Virus record (IMG/VR): IMGVR_UViG_3300021076_000027
Coordinates: 1-52,544 of that record
Reading direction: 5' to 3' (one strand)
DNA: 52,544 nt
Origin: a virus
The notes under the pieces were generated by a model. It was not told where the DNA came from. It did no database searches and saw only the letters and a program-made list of their open reading frames with translations. The position numbers were made by a program, and so were the translations under genes. Positions 9,128 to 18,800 of this stretch are shown here, in pieces. Every line of letters starts with the position of its first letter. Position 1 is the stretch's first letter.

Positions 9128-10552
9128 ATGCCAACAGATCCCGCAGCAGCTACAGCAGCACCGACCGGTAACTCTGCACCTCAGGGTCAGACCGATACGA
9201 GTGCTGCGACGGCTCAGCCAGATGAACAGATGCTCAACTCTTCCGCCCCTTCGGGAGGCTCCGTGACCCCCGCCGCACCCGAGATGCCCACAACGTCATC
9301 CTACGCAGTAGCGTGCCTCGACTGCGGCCAGGACTACACCTTCGGTCGAGTGACGGCCAACATGCGCTGCTTCTGCGGCTCGGACAACCTCACCTACGAG
9401 GCTGCTGAGGAGCAGACCGGAGCCGAAGGCTACGTCGCCATACATTACCCGAAGGGCCTCCTCGGTCTCGTCGGGCCGGAGGGTCAGGGCTACCACTACT
9501 CACTCGCTCGTCAGGACGAAGGCATCCTCTACACCGCAGGGTGGGCGCCCGACGAGGACTCCGCCAAGAAGATCGTGGAGACGCTCGCCCCGGCCTACGC
9601 CGGAGCTACTCGTACTGCCACCCTCCTCGGTACCTGGGTAGCCGCTGACTTCCCGCCCAAGAAGGACGACAAGGACAAGAAGAAGGACGACGACGACAAG
9701 GGCGGCAACGAGACGCACCCGCCGTCCGGTGACTCTGGCGGCGAAGAGGCTCCCGCAGCCCCCGCTGAGGCCCCCGGAGAGGCCCCTCAGGCTGCTCCTA
9801 CGGCCCCCGGAGAGGTTCAGGTGGACCCTAACGCTCCTCCGGCCCCAGGAGCCGTACCGGGCGAGGTTGTAGATCCGCTCCTTCAGGTCATGGACACGGC
9901 ACAGCAGCAGGTTGACGCCGCCGTCGATCAGGCCAACCAGCTTGGCCATGATGCCAAGGAAGTTGCCTACGACGTGGATCAGTTGTTCTCGAACTGGCGC
10001 TGCCAGAACTGCCAGATCGAGGGCGAGGCGAACATCTCGGATGACGGTCAGGTAGACCTTCAGGGTGACCTCTTCGACAACCAGCCGTGCGCAGCCCCCG
10101 CAGCCCCCGAGCAGGACCCCAACCAGCAGGTCCCGCAACAGAACCAGCAGAACCAGCTTCCGCAGGGCGCACCGGCCACCAACGACCAGATCCCCGCCAC
10201 TCAGCAGAACCTCCCGAGCCAGACCGCCAGCCGCACGTGCAAGAAGTGCCACGGCAGCGGCAAGGTGCAGTCCGGTAACGACCGAGGCGAGAAGTGCCTC
10301 TCGTGCAACGGTCAGGGCCACACCTCGACCGGCGAGTCTCTCGACAAGAGGGCCAGCGACTTCGATGGTGACGACGCCGACCAGCGCAACGTGCTCGACC
10401 AGCAGGAGGGGACCAACCCCAACCTGGCGAAGGAAGAGCGACTGACCGCTATGGTCGAGCAGATCCTCGATACGAACCCCGGCATGAATGCTCAAGCCGC
10501 CCGACGAGTGGCCGAGACTACCCTCGCCAAGTTCCCGTCGCTGGCCTCGTAA
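9128..10552 (+). CDS. Pro/Gln-rich head-region protein with DnaJ-type zinc finger
   Basis: A 474-residue protein preceded by GAGGA 9 nt upstream of its ATG. A rubredoxin-like CLDCGQDYTF...CFCGS ribbon (residues ~58-82) precedes an alpha/beta module. A Lys/Asp run and long Pro/Ala/Gln linkers follow, including a segment rich in NQQ. Near residue 370 is a CKKCHGSGK...CLSCNGQGH repeat pair, which matches half of the DnaJ CxxCxGxG zinc finger. The C-terminal 50 residues form a helix bundle (MVEQILDTNPGMNAQAARRVAE) similar to a UBA-like or CUE-like fold. The junction QTASRTC precedes the zinc finger. It ends in a TAATG overlap. Confidence 0.68.
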   Translation: MPTDPAAATAAPTGNSAPQGQTDTSAATAQPDEQMLNSSAPSGGSVTPAAPEMPTTSSYAVACLDCGQDYTFGRVTANMRCFCGSDNLTYEAAEEQTGAEGYVAIHYPKGLLGLVGPEGQGYHYSLARQDEGILYTAGWAPDEDSAKKIVETLAPAYAGATRTATLLGTWVAADFPPKKDDKDKKKDDDDKGGNETHPPSGDSGGEEAPAAPAEAPGEAPQAAPTAPGEVQVDPNAPPAPGAVPGEVVDPLLQVMDTAQQQVDAAVDQANQLGHDAKEVAYDVDQLFSNWRCQNCQIEGEANISDDGQVDLQGDLFDNQPCAAPAAPEQDPNQQVPQQNQQNQLPQGAPATNDQIPATQQNLPSQTASRTCKKCHGSGKVQSGNDRGEKCLSCNGQGHTSTGESLDKRASDFDGDDADQRNVLDQQEGTNPNLAKEERLTAMVEQILDTNPGMNAQAARRVAETTLAKFPSLAS

Positions 10553-11028
10553 TGAGTTCCCGAATCCCCGAGGGAGAGCAGGTAGCATACGTCGGGGAAC
10601 CGGGCGGCAGCGGCATCAACATCGATGACCGAGGCCGAGTAATCCAAGCTGCTGGCGATGGCAGCCATGTCCAGTGGTCCACAGGACCAGCTAAGGGACA
10701 GATAACACTAGAGGCTAACAACGATCTCGTCAGCATTCGCTCCCGTGGGGGCAATGATGATACACTTGACGGGCCGCTCGTCACGATCGCCGTGCGAGAT
10801 GTCTTCGACCGTGAAGGGACGACTGGCCTCCTGAACGCCCTGAACCATGACGGTCACCTAGCGTTCTTCGAACCGTTGGCCGTCGAGGCAGTAGAGATGA
10901 TCCGAGACAACATCCGCACAGATGCAAGCTTCCGACCAATCCTGGCGCAGCTAAGCGCCGTCGAAGCTCAAGAACTCGTCGCTCTCGCCACTTCGACCCT
11001 ACTGCGTGACGCTTTCGGAAGAAGCTAG
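10552..11028 (+). CDS. hypothetical head-region protein with SH3-like N-terminus
   Basis: A 158-residue protein. The first 75 residues are strand-rich with a EGEQVAYVGEPGG...GRVIQ pattern like a KOW/SH3 barrel. The rest is helical (VEAVEMIRDNI, AVEAQELVALA). It is coupled to the previous gene by TAATG and sits 3 nt before the next. No catalytic motif is visible. A minor head or adaptor protein is the likely role, by context only. Confidence 0.62.
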   Translation: MSSRIPEGEQVAYVGEPGGSGINIDDRGRVIQAAGDGSHVQWSTGPAKGQITLEANNDLVSIRSRGGNDDTLDGPLVTIAVRDVFDREGTTGLLNALNHDGHLAFFEPLAVEAVEMIRDNIRTDASFRPILAQLSAVEAQELVALATSTLLRDAFGRS

Positions 11029-11030
11029 AT

Positions 11031-11882
11031 ATGGCCAGGCAGTGCGATGGATGTGGACGCAAGATGACCCCGTTCGTTCCTCGCAAGAAGAACGGCTCTG
11101 GCGACATGCTCTGCGAGGGATGCAGCAATGGACGAGAGGGTAGGCCCTTGACTCGCTCAGCCGATGTTAACGACGAGTACGTCCAGTCTGTGAAGGACAT
11201 GACGGATACTGAGTTCGATGAGTTCATGCGCTCCCTCAAGGGCTACGGCGTCGAGCAGGGTCGCATCGATAACATGTACGAGACCCGACGCACAAGTCAG
11301 TTGATCCGGGCGCAGGCCCATCAGACTCCCGACGCTTCTGGCTACCTCGTGAAGGTGGCCCATGGCAACATGGATGGCGTCACCGTCTTCCATTGCCCCT
11401 TCTGCGGTTCGGGTCAGGTCGTCAACTCCGGTACCGCCATCGAGTGCGGCTTCTGCCACAGCGCCTTCACGGTGCTCGTGCAGCCGCAGTTCCCGATGAT
11501 GCCGCAGACGGTCGACGGTCAGCCCTACACACCGGGTCAAGCTCCTGGCGCTGCACCCACCGACCCAGGACCCGCTCCTGGTGTCACGGAGACTCCCGAG
11601 GAAGAGGACGGCTCCTTCGGTGGCGATCAACTATCCGAGAAGCTCCCTGACGACTCATCGGATGACGCTGCTGGTGGAGACGACAGCGGCAACCCGTTCG
11701 CCAAGAAGGACGATAGCGACAAGCCCCCGGCTCCGAAGGAGTCAGCGGTCCATGCTGCATACATCACTGAGGAGGGTATAGTGCTAACCGAGAGTGCCTA
11801 CATGGCCCATCTTGCCATCAAGTTCAGCCCCCGCAGGACCGAGACTCTCGCTGAGGTCAAGCAGCTTCACGGACGGGCATAG
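11031..11882 (+). CDS. zinc-finger protein upstream of portal
   Basis: A 283-residue protein. The N-terminus is a CDGCGRKM...CEGC ribbon (residues 5-32), and a second CPFCGSG...CGFCHSAF ribbon lies near residue 125. A Pro-rich linker follows, then an acidic SFGGDQLSEKLPDD segment that is clearly related to SFGGDSLSGKMPPGDD near the portal C-terminus. The final 50 residues are helical. It lies 3 nt from the portal gene. The shared acidic peptide suggests that both proteins meet the same partner (scaffold or protease); that is inference. Confidence 0.65.
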   Translation: MARQCDGCGRKMTPFVPRKKNGSGDMLCEGCSNGREGRPLTRSADVNDEYVQSVKDMTDTEFDEFMRSLKGYGVEQGRIDNMYETRRTSQLIRAQAHQTPDASGYLVKVAHGNMDGVTVFHCPFCGSGQVVNSGTAIECGFCHSAFTVLVQPQFPMMPQTVDGQPYTPGQAPGAAPTDPGPAPGVTETPEEEDGSFGGDQLSEKLPDDSSDDAAGGDDSGNPFAKKDDSDKPPAPKESAVHAAYITEEGIVLTESAYMAHLAIKFSPRRTETLAEVKQLHGRA

Positions 11883-11885
11883 CCG

Positions 11886-14819
11886 ATGCCGGAACTGTGG
11901 ACGCCCTCAGGCTCCCGCCAGGTGCAGGCCGACGCCGATGTCTTCGGCGCCCTCGCTGACGCCACCGGACATCAGGACTACCACGCCCTAGCGAAGACTG
12001 CTCTCGCCAAGGGCAAGCAGGGCGCTGTCGATACGTCGGATGTCGTCGCTGAGATGCGAGCCAACCGCCGCATCACCAAGAACGCCTCTGGTGGCGTCAA
12101 CAGCGGACAGGGCATGGGTGGAGTAGGCCAGTTCTCGTTCGCTACCGCACGCCCTCGTGACCCGCTCTTCTACTGGCGCCAGAACAACCTCCCCTACGAC
12201 GTAGCGAAGGACGAGGAGCTAGAGAAGATCCGTGCGTTCTGCAATACACCAGATGCCCCGGTGTGGATGGCTGATTACTCGTTCAAGCCGATGGGTCAGA
12301 TTGTTGAAGGGGATGAGGTCATCGGCTGGGAGTATCGCACGGGACCACAGGGCGAGGTACGTAAGGTACTTGTCCGCACCCCCGTTCTAGCTATTCAACG
12401 TCGGATCGCCCCCGAGATTGTCAAGGTGACCTTCGAGTCTGGTGAGGTTATCCATTGCACACCGGACCACCTATGGGCCAATCCACATTACTCCCCTAAC
12501 CAAACTACCGGCTGGAAGCAGCCGGAATATCGGACGGCTGAGGTTGGACGAGAACTTGTTCGGATGGTTACCCCCACTCCCGAGTTGAGTTCCGAAAAGG
12601 AGTTGATAGTGGCCGCATGGCTGGGGGGCGTTTATGACGGTGAGGGATGTGGAGAAGGGATTGCTCAAAGCCAGAGTCATAATCCTGGGGTATGTCAACG
12701 GATCGCTGACTCACTGGACTTCCTGGGGATTCCATATACGCAGACTCCCGAGTCATTTTGGTTGCGGGTGCCTGGTCGTCGTCAAGGGGCCGCACAAGAC
12801 CTAGTGGACTTCTTGAACTGGACCAATCCGACAAGGCGGGTGACTGCGGCGATTGACAAGAGGTTGCTGGCTACACCGAATGGTGGACGAGAGAAGATCG
12901 TCAGTATCGAATCAGAAGGCTCCGGCGAAGTAGTTTCGATACAGACGGGAACTGGTAACTACACCGCTTGGGGTATTGCTTCCAAGAACTGCCGTCTGCT
13001 CTACATCACACACCCCGTCATCGCCTCGGCCATCGACATCTTCTCGAAGTACCCGCTCATCGGGATGGAGATGACCGGCAAGGACGACGAACTCAACGAC
13101 TTCTACGGCGACCTCTTCTTCGACCAGCTTGACTACGAGGAGTTCCTACTCGACGTGGGTCGAGAGTATTGGACCGTGGGCGAGGCATGGCCGCTCGGCA
13201 CCTTCAACGACACGCTCGGCGTGTGGGAGTCCGACGAACTCATCAACCCGGACGACGTTGAGGTCATTCGCTCACCGTTCCTCAAGGAGCCTCGCTTCAA
13301 GATGAAGCTCCCCGAGACGATCCGCAAGATCATCTTGGAGCGTGAGCCGAAGTGGGAGTACGAAGCCCTCATGAGGGTGTACCCCGAGCTTGCTCACTTC
13401 AGCCGTGAGGAGTCGAAGATGGATGTCTCCGGCGTCCTCCTCAAGCAGTTGAAGTTCAAGGCCGACAGCTTCCACCCCCGAGGCATCCCGATCCTGATGC
13501 GTGGCTTCCGTGCCGTCATTCAGGAAGAGATGCTCAACGCCGCCCAGGATGCCATCGCTGAGCGCCTCTACACCCCGATGATCGTGGCCAAGCTCGGTGC
13601 CTCCGCATCCGACCTCGGTACCACGCAGCCGTGGGTCCCGAACCAGGGCGACCTCGAAGCGTTCGAGGCATCGCTCGACGCCGCCCTCGCTGGCGACTTC
13701 CGAGTCCTGATCCACCACTTCGCCCTCGACATCTCGCAGGTGTTCGGCAAGGAGGCCATGCCGGACTTCAGCCCGGACTTCGACCGCCTCACCGACCGTC
13801 AGCTTCAGGTGTTCGGTCTGTCCCGCACGATGCTCAACGGCGCTGGCTCCGGTGAGACCTACGCCGCCGACGCCCTCAACCGAGACATCGTGACGCAGTT
13901 GCTCTCGACCTACCAGCGTAAGATCCAGCGCTTCTGGAAGAGCCGGGCCATGGTCGTGGCCGAGGCCCAGGAGCACTACGACTACGAAGAGCGCAACGGC
14001 ATCAAGTACCCGATCATGGAAGAGATCCTCGAAGTCAACGAGGAGACCGGCGAAGAGCGCATCGTGGAGCGACCGAAGCTCCTCATCCCCGACCTCACCT
14101 TCAAGACCATGAGCCTGGCCGACGAGGACAGCAACCAGCAGTTCATGGAAACCGTCCGTGCCTCTGGTGTGCCGATCTCGATGAAGACCCGACTGGTCAA
14201 CGTCGACATCGATCTGGACGAGGAAGTCGAGAAGGTCAAGGAAGAGCAGATCGAGCTTGCTGTCGCCGCACAGGAGACCCGCAAGGAGACCTACCTTGCC
14301 CTCCTCGCCGCTGGTCTGCCGATCCCCGACGACCTCAAGGAAGACTTCCAGCCGGTCGCTCAGACTCAGGGTCCCGTCGATGCTGCCGGTCAGCCGGAAG
14401 GTCCGCAGGTGCTCCCGGCCCTCGGACTGGACGAGCCTGCCCCGACCGACGCTCTGGCCCCGACCGACGAGGACATCGCCGCAGCCGAGGACGCAGAGGC
14501 CGATGAGGGTGAGGACCCCAACTCCTTCGGTGGTGACTCCCTCTCGGGCAAGATGCCTCCGGGTGATGACGATCAGACTGATGACGCTAGCGGCAGCACT
14601 ATCCCTCTTCCCCGCAACCAGCACGCTTCTCGACCGCCCGAGAGCGACGAGCAGCGAGGCAAGATGCCCAAGGGTTCTAGCCTCTCGACGGGTCCTCGCC
14701 ACGTCGGCGCCCGCAAGTTCCGCACCCTCGACCGAACTCAACCCCTGGCAGATCAGCTACGTGCGCCTGTCTGGCCCCATGAAAATGCAACTAAGGAACG
14801 TAATGAGACGACAGACTAG
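11886..14819 (+). CDS. portal protein precursor containing an intein
   Basis: A 977-residue precursor. Removing residues 119-368 leaves a 727-residue protein reading IRAFCRLLYITHPVIASAIDIFSKYP across the join, which looks like the conserved portal segment of large actinophages. Later portal-like features are FYGDLFFDQLDYEEFLLD, the long central helices, a GLSRTMLNGAGSGETYA loop, and the helical C-terminal region with DEEVEKVKEEQIE. The C-terminal ~130 residues are acidic and disordered, containing SFGGDSLSGKMPPGDD and STGPRHVGARKFR. The portal forms the dodecameric DNA gate and docks the terminase. It overlaps the next gene by 17 bases. Confidence 0.85.
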   Translation: MPELWTPSGSRQVQADADVFGALADATGHQDYHALAKTALAKGKQGAVDTSDVVAEMRANRRITKNASGGVNSGQGMGGVGQFSFATARPRDPLFYWRQNNLPYDVAKDEELEKIRAFCNTPDAPVWMADYSFKPMGQIVEGDEVIGWEYRTGPQGEVRKVLVRTPVLAIQRRIAPEIVKVTFESGEVIHCTPDHLWANPHYSPNQTTGWKQPEYRTAEVGRELVRMVTPTPELSSEKELIVAAWLGGVYDGEGCGEGIAQSQSHNPGVCQRIADSLDFLGIPYTQTPESFWLRVPGRRQGAAQDLVDFLNWTNPTRRVTAAIDKRLLATPNGGREKIVSIESEGSGEVVSIQTGTGNYTAWGIASKNCRLLYITHPVIASAIDIFSKYPLIGMEMTGKDDELNDFYGDLFFDQLDYEEFLLDVGREYWTVGEAWPLGTFNDTLGVWESDELINPDDVEVIRSPFLKEPRFKMKLPETIRKIILEREPKWEYEALMRVYPELAHFSREESKMDVSGVLLKQLKFKADSFHPRGIPILMRGFRAVIQEEMLNAAQDAIAERLYTPMIVAKLGASASDLGTTQPWVPNQGDLEAFEASLDAALAGDFRVLIHHFALDISQVFGKEAMPDFSPDFDRLTDRQLQVFGLSRTMLNGAGSGETYAADALNRDIVTQLLSTYQRKIQRFWKSRAMVVAEAQEHYDYEERNGIKYPIMEEILEVNEETGEERIVERPKLLIPDLTFKTMSLADEDSNQQFMETVRASGVPISMKTRLVNVDIDLDEEVEKVKEEQIELAVAAQETRKETYLALLAAGLPIPDDLKEDFQPVAQTQGPVDAAGQPEGPQVLPALGLDEPAPTDALAPTDEDIAAAEDAEADEGEDPNSFGGDSLSGKMPPGDDDQTDDASGSTIPLPRNQHASRPPESDEQRGKMPKGSSLSTGPRHVGARKFRTLDRTQPLADQLRAPVWPHENATKERNETTD
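12240..12989 (+). other. intein with LAGLIDADG endonuclease, in portal
   Basis: 250 residues inserted in frame in the portal. The N-terminal splice residue is Cys (CNTPDAPVWMAD, block A), and block B is VTFESGEVIHCTPDHLWA with the conserved TxxH. A LAGLIDADG-like helix (AAWLGGVYDGEG) marks an endonuclease of reduced size, as only one such motif is clear. The C-terminal splice block is NYTAWGIASKN followed by extein Cys, giving the N|C junction. The penultimate residue is Lys rather than the usual His, a known but less common variant. Base composition is more AT-rich than the flanking portal exteins. Confidence 0.9.
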
Positions 14820-15840
14820 CTACCGACGCCTTGATGCAGAGCTTCCCGCCTTCGGGACCCTCGCTACCACCCGTAGCGGTGAGGTGGGCGAGGTCATCGC
14901 TCATGAGGACGGACAGGCCCGCCTTCAGTTCGCCGGACACGTCCAAGGTCTCTACGCCCCGGACGAGATCACCTGGCAGCACGTTGGCGCACAGACCGAG
15001 GGCAAGTGGCAGACCGAGGGGTCCGAGCTTCACCTCGCTGACCGTGACTACCCTGAGCTAGCCGACATCCTCACCAAGCCCGCTCCCGCCATCGTGCAGG
15101 AGGGCAACGAGTGGGGCCGCACCGCCTCGAAGACAGCCAAGTATAGCTGTGACAACCCGAACTGCAAGGACACGGGACCGCTGAACCCTGAGCCGGGTGG
15201 TGGCAACACGATCGGACGTTGCCCCTCGTGCAACTCTCGGTGCTGGGCCGGATCTGCTAGCAGCGGTCAGCGCCCCATCAAGACAGCCAAGACCGCAGCC
15301 TCGCACTACCACTGTGGCAAGTGCCAGGAGACGCTGACCCGAGGCTCGAAGGAGCAGTTCGACAGCCCGACGTGCCCGAAGGGTGGCAAGCACACCTGGG
15401 AGGAAGGTGTCGGCGTCGACCCCAACCAGGGCAGCTTCAGTCTAGCCGCCTCGAAGACCGCCTCCGATGAGGTCGACGTGTTCGGCTACCCCTTCTCACG
15501 TGAGCAGGCTCAGAAGCTCCACGACTACCTCGACGGTCTCCCGAAGAACAAGATCGACTTCCGTCCGATGGACGACCTACTCAACGAGTCGAGTGCGTAC
15601 ACCGCTGACGGCTGGGGCATCAGCGACTACAACGATGACTGGAACGACGCTACCCGCTCACGTGGTGGTGGCTCCGGCTACACCGAGACGGTCTACGATC
15701 CTTTCAACGCCTTCACGCCGAAGGCTGGCGAGTGCCCGACGTGCTTCGGTGAGGGCGCCTTCAGCGAACTCAACCCTGACGGCAAGGGCTTCGGGGAAGA
15801 GAAGACCTGCCCCGACTGCGGTGGAACTGGTAAGGCATAG
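14803..15840 (+). CDS. zinc-ribbon head-region protein
   Basis: 345 residues. I choose ATG 14803 because AAGGA lies 5-6 nt upstream; it overlaps the portal by 17 bases. An N-terminal beta domain (ATTRSGEVGEVIAHEDGQARL...) is followed by three zinc modules: CDNPNCK...CPSCNSRC, YHCGKCQE...CPKGGKH, and a C-terminal DnaJ-like CPTCFGEG...CPDCGGTG. Junctions RTASKTAKY, KTAKTAASH and AASKTASDE separate the modules almost exactly. The domain after the third junction (VDVFGYPFSREQAQKLHDYL) is not recognised. Likely packaged or head-associated, by context. Confidence 0.68.
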   Translation: MRRQTSYRRLDAELPAFGTLATTRSGEVGEVIAHEDGQARLQFAGHVQGLYAPDEITWQHVGAQTEGKWQTEGSELHLADRDYPELADILTKPAPAIVQEGNEWGRTASKTAKYSCDNPNCKDTGPLNPEPGGGNTIGRCPSCNSRCWAGSASSGQRPIKTAKTAASHYHCGKCQETLTRGSKEQFDSPTCPKGGKHTWEEGVGVDPNQGSFSLAASKTASDEVDVFGYPFSREQAQKLHDYLDGLPKNKIDFRPMDDLLNESSAYTADGWGISDYNDDWNDATRSRGGGSGYTETVYDPFNAFTPKAGECPTCFGEGAFSELNPDGKGFGEEKTCPDCGGTGKA

Positions 15841-15845
15841 CCCCG

Positions 15846-18800
15846 ATGCGCATCGGATGGACGATAGCATCGGGCGACATCGCTAACCTCTCGAACGACG
15901 AGCAGCAGGACCCGGATCAGGACAAGCTCGACGGCTTCACTGACACGAACGCCGAGCCGGACTTCGCCGCTGGCGCCGTGCAGGCTGCCTACGCAGGTGC
16001 GTGCCCCGGATCGCAGCAACCCGCCGAGCGCTTTGCCTTCATCCCTAACTGGGGATCCGCCAAGACTCGGATCGCTCACGCCTGTCCCGCTTGTGGCAAG
16101 GTGCTCTCTCCTCAGCGCAGCAAGAGCGACGAGGTGCACACGACGGCTCACAAGCCCGCCGACGAGACCTATCACGTGCGTATGGTCAACAAGCTCATGA
16201 ACGAAGGCTACGAGGCGAGTAACCCGCTAGTCGATCACCACGAGGGATGGGTCGGCAAGCTGAACCCCGGCGCCCACACCGCCGCCAACTCCGACGAGTT
16301 GGCCACCGAGCCGATGGGCTACGACGACAACGACATGGACGACTTCAACACCGGTACGACCGGCCCGACTGTCACGCAGACCGACATCAACCCCGACAAC
16401 TCCTTCTCCGGTTCGAGGAAGCTAGCGAGCGGCATTGTGGTTGAGGGATCGTGGACCGACGTGCAGTCGAAGGCGCAGCGCATCTACAAGGATGGCGGCG
16501 TCCGCATCATCTCCGTCACTGGCCCCTATGTCGCTGGGAACGTCAAGGGTTCCGAGGGGGTCTACGAGACGACCCTACAGCGAGGCCCGTCCGGTAGCAT
16601 CGATCAGTGGACCTGCTCGTGTCCGTGGTTCGCCTACTCCTTCGGTCGCTCGGGCCGCTGGAAGAAGTACGAAGGTCGCATGTGCTCGCACGCACTCGCC
16701 TTGCAGTACAAGGCGCAGAGCGAAGGCATGTTCGGTCGAGAGATCAAGGAAGACACGCAGTCGCCGGGCTGGGACAAGGAGATCACCCGCTACGAGGCCC
16801 CGCCGCCGAAGGACTGGCGTGCTAGCAAGACTGCCCTCTCTGGCAAGGTCTATCGAGGGGTCTCCTCCGAGCTAGACGTGCAGCGCACGATCAACGGCGA
16901 CGTGGACTTCTCGAACCCGTGGCTCAACACCTCCGGCGTCGGCATCTACGTCACCCTCGACCGCCAGCGTGCGCAGTCGTTCTCTCGGGGCTTCCTCATG
17001 ACGGGTACGATCCCCGGCAACCCTAAGGTTCTAGTTGAGAGTCACTACTGGGACGACATCGCCCGTCACGTCGACTCCCCGGAGTGGAAGCGCCTCAAGA
17101 GCCTCGATCAGGGAGACCCATCGTCATACGCCCGACACAACGGCTACGACATCGTTGCCTGTGACATGGACGGCAACCCTGACCTCGTTATCATCAACGC
17201 CAAGGTCGTGCACTGGGAGCCAGCACAGAAGATCTCTGCTCTAGCTGCCGTCCTCCCGACCCCGGCTACCAAGGCCTACCTTCGCCTCTTCGCCTCTTCG
17301 ACCGACGACGAGCCTCGTGCATCGGATGGTACGTGGACCAAGGGCATGGGCGACAAGAGCGACACCGGCTTCGGCAAGATCACGCCGGGTGAGGCCCGTG
17401 GCGACTCGAAGAAGGTCACCCCGGAAGAGTTCGATGAGCTTGCGGCGAAGGGCAAGGAGCACTATGATCGCCTCCTCGCTGACAAGCGTCCGACGACTGC
17501 CTTCAACGATGAGGACCAGTGGAAGGACATCTGCTCCGGCGCCTACAAGGCGGCTCAGGAGTCATGGGGTGGCCAGACTATCGACCCGGCCACCGGTAAG
17601 GCCATCGAGCGCTCTAAGGGCTTCTCCCTTCAGGTGCGTGCCCCTGGCGAGAAGCAGCTAACCGTTCCCGAGGATGCGTCCGAGGACGAGTTCAACGAGA
17701 TGATGGAGCGTGCCCGCAAGGAGTACGCCGAGAAGCTCAAGGGCAAGGAAGTCTACCTCGGCGTCTTCCGTGACGACGATAACAACCGCATCGACTTCGA
17801 CCCGGTGACCATCGTGGACACGGAGGCAGAGGTCGACTCGCTCGGAGCCTACACGCACGCAGTCGGCGGAGCCTACGACTTCGCCACCGGTAACGGCCAC
17901 TTCCCTCCGCACGTCGCCTCGCTGTCGTCGGACATCAAGGACGCCGTGCACGTCTGGTCAAGCATCAAGGTGAACAATCAGAAGTCCCTCCCGAACCCGG
18001 AGCACGACGGCTTCCGCTACGCCTTCCATCAGATCCTCGGTGACGTGGGCAGCTTCCGCTACAACGCCAGCAACCCGGAGTTCATGAAGGGTGAGCACGA
18101 GGCCACCGTCTTCCTCAAGGCCTTCATGGACAACCAGACCCCATCGCACCGCCCGCTCTACCGAGCCATCGGTCTGCACCCGGCTGCCTACATGGAGATC
18201 CTCTCTGCCGCTACCGCTGGCAGTCTCGATCTCCCCCCGGCTAGCTGGTCAGCCAACAAGAAGCTGACCGAGCAGTTCGGCCTCGACTACATGCAGGGCA
18301 CCAAGAAGTATGAAGAGCGCATCATCTTCGTGACCCGCCCCGGCACGAAGTCGTGGGCGCTCGGTCGCACGAGCATGACGGGCTACGAGCGAGAGCATAT
18401 CGTCGGTGGCCGCTTCCACGTTGTGAGCATCAAGTTCCCACCCGAGACGGACAACACCACGGTCATCACCCTTCAGGAGACGGAGGGCTGGCCTGAGGAC
18501 TTCGCCTCGACCGGCGACATGATCGAGCATATGGCCTTTGACTCCGCCGTGGTCAGCCCGCAGGATTCGAAGACAGCGGCGAAGGAACCCTATGGCTGGT
18601 GGCTGGCACCCGATGGCACGTTGATCGATGTCGCCAACTCCATGGACCACTTCTCGACTCCTCACCCCAAGGGGTCGATCCACCTCACCAACGAGTTGTG
18701 GGGGCTGGGAGGAGAGCAGGTTCGACTTCTGTCGGCGGGGGTCTACGGCTCCATCTCTACCGAGCAGATGAAGGCCCTCTACCGTCTCGTCTACTCCCAC

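Noticed and set aside
9500-10588. Reverse-strand ORF of 362 codons
   Set aside because: Leu/Val/Gly-rich shadow of the 9128 gene; the same reasoning applies to 18249-19127 and other long antisense frames.
13272-14741. Long reverse-strand ORF (489 codons) opposite the portal
   Set aside because: Low-complexity Val/Leu/Gly/Asp-rich product with no ribosome site or family motif; it is the antisense shadow of a GC-rich coding sequence.
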